Of a stretch of 64,000 nt of DNA, positions 9,063-18,527 are shown piece by piece. A program made the translations under genes and the position numbers. Below the pieces are notes generated by a model. The model saw only the letters and a list, made by a program, of their open reading frames with translations. It had not been told where the DNA came from and did not search any database. Origin of the DNA: Fusobacterium perfoetens (lineage in GTDB: Bacteria > Fusobacteriota > Fusobacteriia > Fusobacteriales > Fusobacteriaceae); contig NZ_JADYUD010000002.1 in assembly GCF_021531595.1 (NCBI RefSeq), forward strand, positions 1 to 64,000, read 5' to 3'. Numbering within the stretch: position 1 is the stretch's first letter; every line of letters starts with the position of its first letter.

Positions 9063-9138
9063 ATTTTTATCTTAGCACGAGATTATAAAAAAGTAAAGAA
9101 TTATTTATTAAATTACTATGGAAATTATTTTTGTATGG

Positions 9139-9144
9139 TATAAT
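9139..9144 (+). promoter_or_regulatory. Extended -10 element of hydE promoter
   Basis: TGGTATAAT, an extended -10 with perfect TATAAT at 9139-9144. It lies 32 nt upstream of the ATG at 9176, which argues against the longer reading from TTG at 9131. Confidence 0.5.
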
Positions 9145-9175
9145 GGAATGTAAATATTTTACGGAGGATAACTAT

Positions 9176-10264
9176 ATGAATGTAAAAGATATTTTAAATA
9201 AAGAGGAGCTTACAAAAGAAGATCTTTTAACTCTTATGAAGATAGATAATAAAGAGGAGTTGCAGCTTCTTTTTGATAAGGCTTATGAAACAAAACTTAA
9301 ATATATAGGAAATAATGTATATTACAGAGGACTTGTGGAATTTAGTAATATATGTATAAAAAATTGTAAATATTGTGGAATAAGAAGAGAGAATAAAAAT
9401 GTTGAAAGATTTTTTATGACAAAGGAAGATATTTTAAAAAGTGCAGAATGGATATATGAAAATGGATATGGTTCTATGGCTCTTCAGTCTGGAGAAAGAA
9501 CAGATAAGGAATTCATAGATTTTGTAGAAGAAATTTTAAAAGATATTCAGAAAATGACAGATAATGGATTGGGAATAACTCTTTCGGTTGGGGAACAAAC
9601 TTATGAAACTTATAAAAAGTGGAGAGAAGCTGGGGCTTCAAGATATCTTTTAAGAATAGAAACTACAAATAAAAATCTTTTTGAGACAATTCACCCAAAA
9701 GATGAGCTTCATAGTTTTGAAAAGCGTCTTCAAGGTCTTAAAGATTTAAGAAAAGCAGGATATCAAGTAGGAACAGGGGTAATGATAGGACTTCCTGGAC
9801 AAACAGAAGAAGATCTTGTAAATGATGTGATATTTTTTAAAGAAAATGATATAGATATGATAGGAATGGGGCCTTATATTCTTCACAATGATACACCAAT
9901 GGGACAGGAATTTAAAGGTAAGATTCTTTCAGAAGAAAAAAGAGTTGAACTTGGTCTGAAAATGATAGCCATATGCAGAATTTATATGAAGGATATAAAT
10001 ATTGCTGCAACAACAGCTCTTCAGGGGCTTGATCCTATGGGAAGGGAAAAAGGAGTTCTTGCAGGAGCAAATATTATAATGCCAAGTGCTACTAAAACTT
10101 CTGAAAGAGTAAAGTATCAGCTTTATAATGGAAAACCTGGAATAAATGATGATGCAGAAAAGGGTAAAACTTCTCTTGAAAAAAGTCTTAAAGAGATAGG
10201 AGAAAATGTAATATATGGAAAAAGAGGAGATTCACCTCATTTCTTTTCAAGAAACAAAAAATAA
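9176..10264 (+). CDS. hydE: [FeFe]-hydrogenase maturase HydE
   Basis: Radical-SAM enzyme that helps build the diiron subcluster of the [FeFe]-hydrogenase H-cluster with HydF and HydG. The cluster motif is C60-x3-C64-x2-C67 in SNICIKNCKYCGIRR, after the YYRGLVEFSNIC strand typical of HydE. Later GVMIGLPGQTEEDL and MGPYILHNDTPM fit the HydE/BioB-like barrel. I choose ATG 9176 (362 aa) because of GGAGG 8 nt upstream and a -10 box inside the longer ORF. HydF, HydG and the hydrogenase are not in this window. Fermentative hydrogen production is implied. Confidence 0.88.
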   Translation: MNVKDILNKEELTKEDLLTLMKIDNKEELQLLFDKAYETKLKYIGNNVYYRGLVEFSNICIKNCKYCGIRRENKNVERFFMTKEDILKSAEWIYENGYGSMALQSGERTDKEFIDFVEEILKDIQKMTDNGLGITLSVGEQTYETYKKWREAGASRYLLRIETTNKNLFETIHPKDELHSFEKRLQGLKDLRKAGYQVGTGVMIGLPGQTEEDLVNDVIFFKENDIDMIGMGPYILHNDTPMGQEFKGKILSEEKRVELGLKMIAICRIYMKDINIAATTALQGLDPMGREKGVLAGANIIMPSATKTSERVKYQLYNGKPGINDDAEKGKTSLEKSLKEIGENVIYGKRGDSPHFFSRNKK

Positions 10265-10277
10265 ACTATGAAAAAGT

Positions 10278-10300
10278 TAAATATATAGTATATTTATTTT
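10278..10300 (+). terminator. Weak terminator after hydE
   Basis: TAAATATA and TATATTTA form an 8-bp AT-only stem with a 3-nt loop, followed by TTTT. It is thermodynamically weak. Confidence 0.35.
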
Positions 10301-10324
10301 AAATAATAAAGATTTAGAATTAAA

Positions 10325-10353
10325 TTGACAAGAAAAAATAAATAAGATATACT
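10325..10353 (+). promoter_or_regulatory. Strong promoter for the AGCS symporter
   Basis: TTGACA (10325-10330), 17-nt spacer, TATACT (10348-10353). Transcription should start near 10360, giving a leader of about 138 nt. Confidence 0.7.
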
Positions 10354-10367
10354 CATAAGATATAGAG

Positions 10368-10432
10368 AAAAAATATCGTATAAAAGCAGTACTAAACAGA
10401 TGTATAACGAACATAAAAAGATGATATTTTTT
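10368..10432 (+). promoter_or_regulatory. Inverted repeat in the AGCS symporter leader
   Basis: AAAAAATATC (10368-10377) and GATATTTTTT (10423-10432) are perfectly complementary over 10 bp and lie 45 nt apart at the predicted 5' end of the mRNA. This could close a structured leader or act as a weak terminator with its U-rich 3' arm. It matches no riboswitch class I recognise. Confidence 0.3.
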
Positions 10433-10497
10433 ATTAAAGTATTAAAACAAGCTGTATCATATAGTATGCAGAATTAATAATGGGAGGAGTATGGGCG

Positions 10498-11997
10498 ATG
10501 GTTAATAGTTTGTTAAACACGCTGAAAGTGTTAGTAGGTGCAATAAATGGATTGCTATGGGGAGATTTAATTATTTTAAATATTGGAGAAGTGCAGATAG
10601 GACTTAGTATTCTTGTTGTTCTTCTTATTCCAGCTGGATTATATTTTACAATAAGAACTAGGTTTATGCCTTTTAGATTATTTCCAGAGATGATAAGAAT
10701 AGCTTTAGAACCTAAAAAGTCAGAAGACAGAGATTCAATATCAGGTTTACAGGCTCTTTTAATAGCAACAGCATCAAGAGTTGGAATGGGTAACCTTGCA
10801 GGAGTTGTTGCAGCAATATCTTTTGGAGGTGCAGGAGCAATATTTTGGATGTGGATTGTAGCTCTTGTAGGTTCAGCTTCAGCATTTATAGAAGCTACTC
10901 TTGCTCAGTTATATAAAGAACATGATCCTTTATATGGAGGATATAGAGGAGGACCTGCATATTTCATGGAAAGAATGAGATTAATCACAGTTGCTGATGA
11001 TAAAGATTTCTATCCTGGAATGTATGGAGATGTAAAATATGTCTCTGTAGATAATAAAAAGAAATATGTAAGAGGGGCAAAATTTAGATTATTAGGTATT
11101 TTATTTGCATTATCAGGACTTCTTTGCTGGGGAGGAATAAGTCAGGTTGTTGCTAACTCAGTTACACAGTCTTTTTCAAATGCTTTTGGTATACCAGCAC
11201 TTTATACAACAGTGGCACTTGTAATTTTATCAGCTGTAATTCTTTTCAAAAAAGGAGGAACAGTTAAAGCTCTTGATAAAATAGTTCCTGTTATGGGAAT
11301 TTTATATATAGGTATAACTTTATTTATACTTGTAAAAAATATAGGATATATACCTGAAATGTTTGCTGAAATATTTGGACAGGCTCTTGGATTCAGACAA
11401 GCAGTTGCAGGAGGATTTGGGGCAGTTTTAATGAATGGAGTTAAAAGAGGACTTTTCTCTAACGAAGCTGGTTCAGGATCAGCTCCATGTGCAGCAGCTG
11501 CAGCAGATGTTGATCACCCTGCAAAACAAGGATTGATTCAAGCTTTAGGAGTATTTATTGATACTCTTGTAATATGTAGTTGTTCAGCATTTATAATGCT
11601 TCTTGCTCCTAAAGATGTTATAAGTGGACTTCAGGGAATGGATTTATTACAAGCTGCAATGAACTATCACATAGGAAGTGCAGGAGTTATATTTATAGCA
11701 GTAATATTATTCCTTTTCAGTTTCTCTACTTTCTTAGGAATTATGTTCTATGCAAGATCTAATGTATCTTATGTATTTGGAGATACAATGAAAGCTCAGA
11801 AAATTTATCAGATATTTGCTCTATGCATGCTTTTTGCAGGAGGACTTGCTCAATATACATTTGTATGGGAGCTTGGAGATCTTGGTGTAGGTCTTATGAC
11901 AGTATTTAATATGATGGCAATAATTCCTCTGTCAAGTCAGGCAGTTTATGCTTTAAAAGATTATGAATTAAACTGGATGAATAAAGAAAGAAAATAA
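10498..11997 (+). CDS. AGCS-family sodium:alanine/amino-acid symporter
   Basis: Inner-membrane importer coupling Na+ to uptake of a small amino acid (alanine, glycine or similar). Hydrophobic throughout with about 10-11 TM segments. Family landmarks are RxRFMPFRLFPEM near the N-terminus, SRVGMGNLAGVVAAI (the Na+/substrate region), GGPAYFMER, and the later GVKRGLFSNEAGSGSAP. The start is ATG 10498, because GGGAGG (10482-10487) overlaps the earlier ATG at 10480 and is correctly spaced for 10498 (499 aa). It is monocistronic with its own promoter and terminator, as expected for a peptide/amino-acid fermenter. Exact substrate not determinable. Confidence 0.92.
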   Translation: MVNSLLNTLKVLVGAINGLLWGDLIILNIGEVQIGLSILVVLLIPAGLYFTIRTRFMPFRLFPEMIRIALEPKKSEDRDSISGLQALLIATASRVGMGNLAGVVAAISFGGAGAIFWMWIVALVGSASAFIEATLAQLYKEHDPLYGGYRGGPAYFMERMRLITVADDKDFYPGMYGDVKYVSVDNKKKYVRGAKFRLLGILFALSGLLCWGGISQVVANSVTQSFSNAFGIPALYTTVALVILSAVILFKKGGTVKALDKIVPVMGILYIGITLFILVKNIGYIPEMFAEIFGQALGFRQAVAGGFGAVLMNGVKRGLFSNEAGSGSAPCAAAAADVDHPAKQGLIQALGVFIDTLVICSCSAFIMLLAPKDVISGLQGMDLLQAAMNYHIGSAGVIFIAVILFLFSFSTFLGIMFYARSNVSYVFGDTMKAQKIYQIFALCMLFAGGLAQYTFVWELGDLGVGLMTVFNMMAIIPLSSQAVYALKDYELNWMNKERK

Positions 11998-12012
11998 GAA
12001 TATAAAAAAGAT

Positions 12013-12038
12013 AAAGGGACTTTGAAAGTCCCTTTTTT
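12013..12038 (+). terminator. Terminator after the AGCS gene
   Basis: AAAGGGAC (12013-12020) and GTCCCTTT (12028-12035), with extra TTT/AAA pairs closing the loop, then a T-run. Confidence 0.85.
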
Positions 12039-12139
12039 ATTGTAAATAAAAAAGAGATGAATAGAAAAATGTCAAATTTTTTCCCATTCATCCCTTGAAT
12101 GTTTTTTCACAAAAATAAAAATTCACCTTAAGTGATTTA

Positions 12140-12439
12140 TTATTTTCTTCCTCTTTTTACAGGTTTGTTGATTCTGTCTTCTAAGTCTTTACCAACTTTG
12201 AATTTGATGTATTTTTTAGGAGTAATTTTTATAGCTTCTCCAGTTCTAGGGTTTCTTCCTTCTTTTCTCTTAGTTTCTCTTCTTTCAAAAGTTCCAAGTC
12301 CTCTGAAGATTAAAACTTCTTCCTGTGTAAGAGCTTCTTTCATAGTTTCAATGAAAAGCTCAACTTGTCTTTTAGCTTCTTCTTTACTTCTTAGGTTAGC
12401 TTTAACCATAAATAATTCTGCGAATTCTCTTTTTTTCAT
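12140..12439 (-). CDS. hup: HU-family DNA-binding protein
   Basis: Small basic nucleoid protein (99 aa) that bends and compacts DNA as a dimer. Residues 1-45 form the helical dimerisation part (KREFAELFMVKANLRS...). FRGLGTFERRETKRKEGRNP carries the beta-arm entry, and GRNPRTGEAIKI is the HU/IHF signature. The C-terminus is Lys/Arg-rich (KPVKRGRK). GGAG lies upstream of the ATG. It is monocistronic, preceded on its own strand by a long AT-rich gap. Whether it behaves like HU or IHF is not resolved. Confidence 0.92.
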   Translation of the reverse strand: MKKREFAELFMVKANLRSKEEAKRQVELFIETMKEALTQEEVLIFRGLGTFERRETKRKEGRNPRTGEAIKITPKKYIKFKVGKDLEDRINKPVKRGRK

Positions 12440-12883
12440 AAAATCCTCATTCTCCTTTTTTGTGATATATAACTAACACTTTACAGCGTTGCTATTTAAG
12501 TAGATATTTTTCCCTTACCTTATTTCTGTAAAACCTAAAATTTGTTGTTTGTAAAAATATAACTTTTTTATCCCTAACCCATATAGAAGATTTACCAACC
12601 ATCAAAACTATACTATTACTTATACCATATTTTCCCATAATATTGCTAGTATTAGAATAAATTTTTTTGTTATTTTTTTTGAAAATTAATATTATATCTT
12701 TTTTTCTCTTTTAAAAATAAAGAATTAAGTTGAAATTAAAAAAATAAAAAATTTTTAAAAATTACGAAAAACTTTTTATGTTTTTTAAATTTTTTGTACT
12801 TTATACCTATATGACTGTTATTCAAGGGTTTTAGTTTAAAAAAATAATAAAAATAAAAAAATATTTATAGAGTTAGAATGAGT
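12440..12883. other. 444-bp AT-rich intergenic region, no gene seen
   Basis: Lies between the hup start and the ruvC 3' end. It should contain the hup promoter, but I could not pick one convincing -35/-10 pair. No RNA gene, long inverted repeat or coding frame was recognised. Confidence 0.5.
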
Positions 12884-13456
12884 TTATTTTTTCATTAAAA
12901 GTTCTCTGAACTCAGCAGCAGTAAGTTTTGTTTTTGTAAGATTCTTTGTTGATATTCCTAAAGAGTTTCCCATATTATATTGAAGATTTGTAAGAGAATT
13001 TATGTGTGTTATAGCTATTGCAATAGCATCAGCAGCATCGTCAGGTTTTGGAATTTCTTCCATTTTAAGAAGAGTTTTTACCATAAGCTGAACTTGTTTT
13101 TTATCTGCTTTTCCATATCCTGTTATACCTATTTTTACTTGAAGAGGGGTATAACCTTGGATAGAAAGCCCATTTTTCTTTCCTGCAAGAAGGATAACTC
13201 CCCTTGCTTCTCCTACAGATATAACTGTTTTATTATTTTTAAAATAAAAAAGTTCTTCAATAGCCATATGCTCAGGAGAATACTTTTTTATAATATCTTC
13301 AATACCATTAAAAATTTGAAGAAGCCTCTCTTCCATAGGAAGATCTTTTGATGTATAAACACAACCATAGTCAAGAAGATTCATTTTTTTATTTTCATAT
13401 TCTATTATAGAAAAACCAACGATGGCTGTTCCTGGATCAATACCTAAGATTCTCAT
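12884..13456 (-). CDS. ruvC: Holliday-junction resolvase RuvC
   Basis: Cuts Holliday junctions after RuvAB branch migration. RNase-H-like fold with the four acidic catalytic residues visible: Asp7 in GIDPGT, Glu67 in AIEELFY, and Asp140 and Asp143 in KPDDAADAIAIA. GYGKADKKQVQ is also conserved. At 190 aa it is slightly longer than E. coli RuvC, with an extra 30-residue tail of no known role. It is transcribed divergently from uvrA-ruvA rather than in one ruvCAB operon; ruvB is not in the window. Confidence 0.95.
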   Translation of the reverse strand: MRILGIDPGTAIVGFSIIEYENKKMNLLDYGCVYTSKDLPMEERLLQIFNGIEDIIKKYSPEHMAIEELFYFKNNKTVISVGEARGVILLAGKKNGLSIQGYTPLQVKIGITGYGKADKKQVQLMVKTLLKMEEIPKPDDAADAIAIAITHINSLTNLQYNMGNSLGISTKNLTKTKLTAAEFRELLMKK

Positions 13457-13562
13457 TAATTATCTCCTGTCTTAAATTTTTGCTTACATTTTCATTATAA
13501 CCCTTCAAAAAATAAAAATCAATAATCTGTAATAAAAGGTATCTATTTTTATAGATAAAAAA

Positions 13563-13580
13563 ATTGTAATATGATACAAT
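13563..13580. promoter_or_regulatory. Dyad over the uvrA -10 region
   Basis: ATTGTA (13563-13568) and TACAAT (13575-13580) are a 6-6-6 inverted repeat whose right half is a TGA-TACAAT extended -10 facing uvrA. It could be an operator in this 171-bp divergent ruvC/uvrA gap, or simply a coincidence of an AT-rich promoter. Confidence 0.3.
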
Positions 13581-13627
13581 TTTAGTGGAAAATAAAGTTT
13601 TGTCAGAAAAGCAAGAGGTGATATGAA

Positions 13628-16450
13628 ATGCTTGATAAAATAGTAATAAAAGGTGCTAGAGAGCACAATCTTAAAAATATAGACATAGAAATTCCTAAAA
13701 ATAAATTTGTAGTTATAACAGGAGTAAGTGGAAGTGGAAAATCTTCTCTTGCTTTTGATACGATCTATTCAGAAGGGCAGAGAAGATATGTAGAAAGTCT
13801 TTCTGCTTATGCAAGACAATTTATAGGGCAGATGAAAAAACCAGAGGTAGATTCTATTGAAGGACTTTCTCCTGCAATTTCTATTGAACAGAAAACAACA
13901 AATAAAAATCCCCGTTCAACAGTAGGAACTGTAACAGAGATTTATGACTATATGAGGCTTCTTTTTGCACATATAGGAACAGCACATTGTCCTGTCTGTG
14001 GAACAGTTGTTGATAAAAAAAGTGTTGAAGAGATAGTAGAAAATATAATAGAAAAATTTGAAGAGAGAGAAAAAATGACAGTTCTTGCTCCTGTTGTAAG
14101 GGAGAAAAAAGGAACTCATAAAAATCTTTTTTTGAATCTTGTAAAAAAAGGATTTGTAAGAGCCAGAGTAAATGGAGAAATTCTGTATCTTGAAGATGAA
14201 ATAGAGCTTGATAAAAATAAAAAGCATAATATTGAAGTTGTAATAGATAGACTTGTTTTAAAGAAAAATGATGATGAATTTGTTTCAAGACTTACTCAGT
14301 CAATAGAAGCTGGAATGGAAGTTTCAAACGGAAAAATAATTATAAACATAGAAGGAACTGATTATAATTATAGTGAAAATTATGCTTGTCCAAACCATGA
14401 GGATATAAGTATACCTGAACTTACTCCAAGACTTTTTTCTTTTAATGCACCTTATGGAGCATGTCCTGAATGTAAAGGGATAGGTCAGAAACTTGAAGTT
14501 GATGAAAATAAACTTATAATTGATAAGACTCTTTCTATTGAAGACGGGGGGCTTTATGTTCCTGGAGCATCTTCAAGAAAAGGCTGGACATGGGAAATGT
14601 TTCTTTCTATGTGCAGGGAACTTGATATAGATTATACAATTCCTGTGGAAGATATTCCAAAAGAACAGATGGATATAATTCTTCATGGAACAGATAAAAA
14701 ATATAGATTTGATTTTGAATCAAAAGATTTTTCTTTTCATGGGATGAGAGAATTTAAAGGTATTGTAAAAAATATGGAAAGAAGATATTATGAAACTTTT
14801 TCAGAGTCTGCTAAAGAAGAAATTGAAAATAGATTTATGATAGAAAAAGAATGTAAGGTATGTCATGGAAAAAGACTGAAAGATGAAGTCCTTGCAGTAA
14901 CAATAAATGGGAAAAATATAATTGACATCTGTCTTATGAGTGTAAAAGATTCTCTTGAGTTTTTTAATAATCTTACTCTTACACCTAAGCAGGAAAAAAT
15001 TGCTAAGGAAATTTTAAAAGAGATAAGAGAAAGACTTACTTTTATGATAAATGTTGGACTTGATTATCTTTCACTTTTCCGTCCAACAAAAACTCTTTCA
15101 GGGGGAGAATCTCAGAGAATAAGACTTGCTACACAAATAGGATCAGGGCTTACAGGAGTATTATATGTTCTTGATGAACCAAGTATAGGACTTCATCAAA
15201 GGGATAATGATAAGCTTCTTTCAACTCTTAACAGATTAAGAGATTTAGGAAACACTCTTATTGTAGTTGAACATGATGAAGATACTATGAATCAAGCAGA
15301 CTATATATTTGATCTTGGGCCTGGAGCAGGAGAGTTTGGAGGAAATCTTGTAGCTTATGGAACACCTGCTCAGATTAAGAAAAATAAAAATTCTCTTACA
15401 GGAAAATATCTAAGAGGAGAAATAAAAATAGATGTTCCAGAAGTAAGAAGAACAAGTGATAAATTTATAGAGCTTACAGGAGCAAAAGGGAATAATCTAA
15501 AAAATATAACTGTAAAAATTCCAGTTGGAGTTCTTACAGTTGTAACAGGAGTAAGTGGAAGTGGAAAATCAACTCTTATAAATCAGACATTGTTTCCAGT
15601 TCTTTTTAATGAACTTAATAAGGGAAAACTTTATCCTTTGGAATATAAATCTATAAGTGGGCTTGAGCATATAGAAAAGGTTATTGATATAGATCAGACT
15701 CCTATTGGAAGAACTCCTCGTTCAAATCCAGCAACATATACAAAAATATTTGATGAGATAAGAGATATTTTTGCTCAGACAAAAGATGCAAAGCTTAAAG
15801 GTTTTTCAAAAGGAAGATTCTCCTTTAATGTAAAAGGTGGAAGATGTGAAGCATGTCAGGGAGCTGGAATTGTTAAGATTGAAATGAATTTCCTTCCAGA
15901 TGTTTATGTTGAATGTGATGTGTGCAGAGGGAAAAGATATAATAAAGAGACTTTGGAAGTATATTATAAAGGAAAAACAATTTCAGATGTTTTAAATATG
16001 AGTATTGATGAAGCATATGAATTTTTCTCTGCTGTTCCTTCTCTTGAGAAAAAAATAAAAGTTTTAAAAGATGTGGGGCTTGGATATATAAAACTTGGAC
16101 AACCTGCTACAACTCTTTCAGGGGGAGAGGCTCAGAGAATAAAACTTGCTTCAGAACTTTCAAAATCATCAAGAGGAAAAACAATATATATTCTTGATGA
16201 GCCTACAACAGGACTTCATTTTGAAGATGTAAAAAAATTAATGGAAGTTCTTCAAAGACTTGTAGACAAAGGAAATACAGTTGTAATAATAGAACATAAT
16301 CTTGATGTTATAAAAACAGCTGATTATATAATTGATATAGGCCCTGAAGGAGGAGACAAAGGGGGAACTATTGTTGCCTGTGGAACTCCTGAAGAGATAG
16401 CAAAAGTTAAGAAAAGTTATACAGGAAAATATTTAAAAAAATATTTATAA
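13628..16450 (+). CDS. uvrA: Excinuclease ABC subunit UvrA
   Basis: Damage-sensing ATPase of nucleotide excision repair. Two ABC ATPase halves: first Walker A GVSGSGKS (32-39), a second identical GVSGSGKS near residue 640, signature [12 protein letters not shown] and [12 protein letters not shown], and Walker B with [10 protein letters not shown] and [10 protein letters not shown]. The C-terminal zinc module is intact (CEAC about 739, CDVC about 762). The first module, near 253-280, reads CPNH...CPEC, with His in place of the second Cys. At 940 aa it is full length. GAGGTG precedes the ATG. ruvA follows after 18 nt. Confidence 0.97.
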   Translation: MLDKIVIKGAREHNLKNIDIEIPKNKFVVITGVSGSGKSSLAFDTIYSEGQRRYVESLSAYARQFIGQMKKPEVDSIEGLSPAISIEQKTTNKNPRSTVGTVTEIYDYMRLLFAHIGTAHCPVCGTVVDKKSVEEIVENIIEKFEEREKMTVLAPVVREKKGTHKNLFLNLVKKGFVRARVNGEILYLEDEIELDKNKKHNIEVVIDRLVLKKNDDEFVSRLTQSIEAGMEVSNGKIIINIEGTDYNYSENYACPNHEDISIPELTPRLFSFNAPYGACPECKGIGQKLEVDENKLIIDKTLSIEDGGLYVPGASSRKGWTWEMFLSMCRELDIDYTIPVEDIPKEQMDIILHGTDKKYRFDFESKDFSFHGMREFKGIVKNMERRYYETFSESAKEEIENRFMIEKECKVCHGKRLKDEVLAVTINGKNIIDICLMSVKDSLEFFNNLTLTPKQEKIAKEILKEIRERLTFMINVGLDYLSLFRPTKTLSGGESQRIRLATQIGSGLTGVLYVLDEPSIGLHQRDNDKLLSTLNRLRDLGNTLIVVEHDEDTMNQADYIFDLGPGAGEFGGNLVAYGTPAQIKKNKNSLTGKYLRGEIKIDVPEVRRTSDKFIELTGAKGNNLKNITVKIPVGVLTVVTGVSGSGKSTLINQTLFPVLFNELNKGKLYPLEYKSISGLEHIEKVIDIDQTPIGRTPRSNPATYTKIFDEIRDIFAQTKDAKLKGFSKGRFSFNVKGGRCEACQGAGIVKIEMNFLPDVYVECDVCRGKRYNKETLEVYYKGKTISDVLNMSIDEAYEFFSAVPSLEKKIKVLKDVGLGYIKLGQPATTLSGGEAQRIKLASELSKSSRGKTIYILDEPTTGLHFEDVKKLMEVLQRLVDKGNTVVIIEHNLDVIKTADYIIDIGPEGGDKGGTIVACGTPEEIAKVKKSYTGKYLKKYL

Positions 16451-16468
16451 AAGATGTAAGGAGAATAT

Positions 16469-17068
16469 ATGTTTGAATATTTAAAAGGTGAAGTAGCATA
16501 CAAAAAACCAGAGTATCTTGCTCTTGATGTAAATGGAGTGGGATATAAAGTATATATTTCACTTAAAACTTATGATATTGTATCAGAAGGAGAAATAAAA
16601 AAATTTTTTATATATAACTATATAAAAGAAGATGATTATAAGCTTGTAGGATTTCTTGAAGCAAAAGAGAGAAATCTTTTTGAAATGCTTTTAAGTGTAA
16701 AGGGAATTGGTGTTTCCCTTGCTCTTGCAATAATGTCAACTTTTGATGTAGAGATGATAAGAGGTCTTGTTCTTCAGGAAGATTTTATAACTTTGAAAAA
16801 AGTTCCAAAATTAGGAGAGAAAAAGGCTCAGCAGATTATCCTTGATCTTAAGGATAAACTTAAGAAGCTTGATATTATTTCAATGGAAAAAACAGATGAC
16901 ATTGTTTATACAAGTGTTGAAGATGAGCTTATCATGGCTCTTGAAGGACTTGGATACAATAAGAAAGATATTGATAAACTTATTGATAAAGAGGAAATTA
17001 AAAATTATAAAAATATTCAGGAAGCTATTAAAGGAACTCTTAAAAAAATTCAAAGTTCTAAAAATTAA
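16469..17068 (+). CDS. ruvA: Holliday-junction branch-migration protein RuvA
   Basis: Tetramer that holds the four-way junction for the RuvB motor. OB-fold N-terminus (MFEYLKGEVAYKKPEYLALDVNGVGY), two helix-hairpin-helix units (LLSVKGIGVSLALAIM; LKKVPKLGEKKAQQIILDL) and a C-terminal UBA-like RuvB-contact domain (ALEGLGYNKKDIDKLI). 199 aa, normal length. It is in an operon with uvrA (18-nt gap, AAGGAG site), a pairing of excision repair and recombination repair. Confidence 0.96.
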   Translation: MFEYLKGEVAYKKPEYLALDVNGVGYKVYISLKTYDIVSEGEIKKFFIYNYIKEDDYKLVGFLEAKERNLFEMLLSVKGIGVSLALAIMSTFDVEMIRGLVLQEDFITLKKVPKLGEKKAQQIILDLKDKLKKLDIISMEKTDDIVYTSVEDELIMALEGLGYNKKDIDKLIDKEEIKNYKNIQEAIKGTLKKIQSSKN

Positions 17069-17160
17069 AAAATTCTTTGTTATTCAGATAAAAAGGAAAA
17101 CCTGTTTTTATTTAGAATAATATAGTATCAGGAAAGCCGAATTAAAAAGAGGTGGAAAAT

Positions 17161-18465
17161 ATGAGAAAGATATTTATACTTGATACTAATGTGCTTATTC
17201 ACGATCCTTATTCTATTTATAATTTCAGAGGAAATGATATCTATCTTCCTATTGAGGTTATAGAGGAAATAGATAAGTTAAAACAGAAGCCAAACACAGC
17301 TATTCATGCAAGAATGGCATCCAGAGTTCTTGAAGAAATCAGAAAAAAAGGAAATCTTTCTGAGGGAATAGAACTTCCTGACGACATATTTTTTAAAGTT
17401 GAAAAAACAGCTGACCTTTCTCTTCTTCCTGAAGGGCTGAAAAAAGAAGTTATTGATAATCATATAATAGCAGTTGTAATGGGAGTAAAGAAAAGAGAGC
17501 CTGAAAGAAAAGTTATATTTGTAACAAAAGATATAAATTTAAGAATAAAAGCTGATGCTGTAGGTGTTGAAGTTGAAGATTATTCAACAGACAGAGTGGT
17601 TTATGATGATCTTGATAAAGGATATATGGAAATAGAAGTTTCAAAAGATATTTTTGATAAATTTAATAAGAGTGGAAAAGTTGATTTATCAGAATTGAAT
17701 TTAGAGTTTTCTCCTACTCCTAATTTCTTCTTTATTTTTAAATGTGGACAGGAAGAAACAGCTGGAAGAGTTATAGGAGAAAAAGTAAAAAAATTCCTTA
17801 ATGGAGATATAAGTGCTTGGGGAGCAAGAGCAAGAAATCAGGAACAAAGATTTGCTATGGAACTTTTAATGGACGACAATGTAAAAGCTGTATCTCTTGT
17901 TGGAAAAGCAGGAACAGGAAAGACTCTTCTTGCTATAGCAGCAGGACTTGAACAAGTTGTTGAAAGAAAAAAATATTCAAAACTTTACATAGCAAGACCT
18001 ATTATACCTATGGGGAAAGATTTAGGTTTCCTTCCTGGAAATGAAAAAGACAAGTTAAGACCTTGGATGCAGCCTATATTTGATAACATAGAATTTTTAA
18101 GTGATGTAAAAGGTGATAAGGCTGGTGAAAAAGTTATTACAGGACTTGAAAGTATGGGACTTTTAAAAGTTGAAGCCCTAACATATATAAGAGGAAGAAG
18201 TATGCCTAATGCTTTTATTGTAATTGATGAAGCTCAGAACCTTACTCCTCTTGAAATAAAAACTATAATAACAAGAGTTGGAGAAAATACAAAGATTGTA
18301 TTTACAGGAGATCCTTACCAAATAGACAGTGCTTATCTTGATGCCAATACAAATGGACTTACTTATATGGCAGATAAATTAAAAGATGAAAAAATAGCAG
18401 GACATATTACTCTTGTTAAAGGTGAGCGTTCACCTCTTGCTGAAATAGCAGCTAAACTTTTATAG
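17161..18465 (+). CDS. PIN-PhoH fusion ATPase/ribonuclease (YlaK-like)
   Basis: N-terminal PIN nuclease domain (residues 1 to about 130; ILDTNVLIHDP carries the first acidic residue, then IEEIDKLK and DNHIIAV) fused to a C-terminal PhoH ATPase/helicase (Walker A GKAGTGKT about 247-254, VIDEAQNLTP about 353, and FTGDPYQID). Such PhoH2-type proteins unwind and cleave RNA. I start at ATG 17161, because AGAGGTGG is well spaced for it; the upstream GTG (17152) lies within that site. 434 aa. Probably transcribed with ruvA or from its own weak promoter. Confidence 0.9.
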   Translation: MRKIFILDTNVLIHDPYSIYNFRGNDIYLPIEVIEEIDKLKQKPNTAIHARMASRVLEEIRKKGNLSEGIELPDDIFFKVEKTADLSLLPEGLKKEVIDNHIIAVVMGVKKREPERKVIFVTKDINLRIKADAVGVEVEDYSTDRVVYDDLDKGYMEIEVSKDIFDKFNKSGKVDLSELNLEFSPTPNFFFIFKCGQEETAGRVIGEKVKKFLNGDISAWGARARNQEQRFAMELLMDDNVKAVSLVGKAGTGKTLLAIAAGLEQVVERKKYSKLYIARPIIPMGKDLGFLPGNEKDKLRPWMQPIFDNIEFLSDVKGDKAGEKVITGLESMGLLKVEALTYIRGRSMPNAFIVIDEAQNLTPLEIKTIITRVGENTKIVFTGDPYQIDSAYLDANTNGLTYMADKLKDEKIAGHITLVKGERSPLAEIAAKLL

Positions 18466-18481
18466 TTTTAATAAGATAAAA

Positions 18482-18515
18482 AAATACCGATACTTTTTAG
18501 CATCGGTATTTATAT
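18482..18515. terminator. Bidirectional terminator between phoH-like and rpsA
   Basis: AAATACCGAT (18482-18491) and ATCGGTATTT (18502-18511) form a 10-bp stem with a 10-nt loop and flanking A/T runs. It serves the two convergent genes. Confidence 0.8.
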
Positions 18516-18527
18516 TTTAGAAATTAA

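Noticed and set aside
13881-14288. Minus-strand ORFs of 103 and 135 codons inside uvrA
   Set aside because: Antisense shadows of a highly conserved gene.
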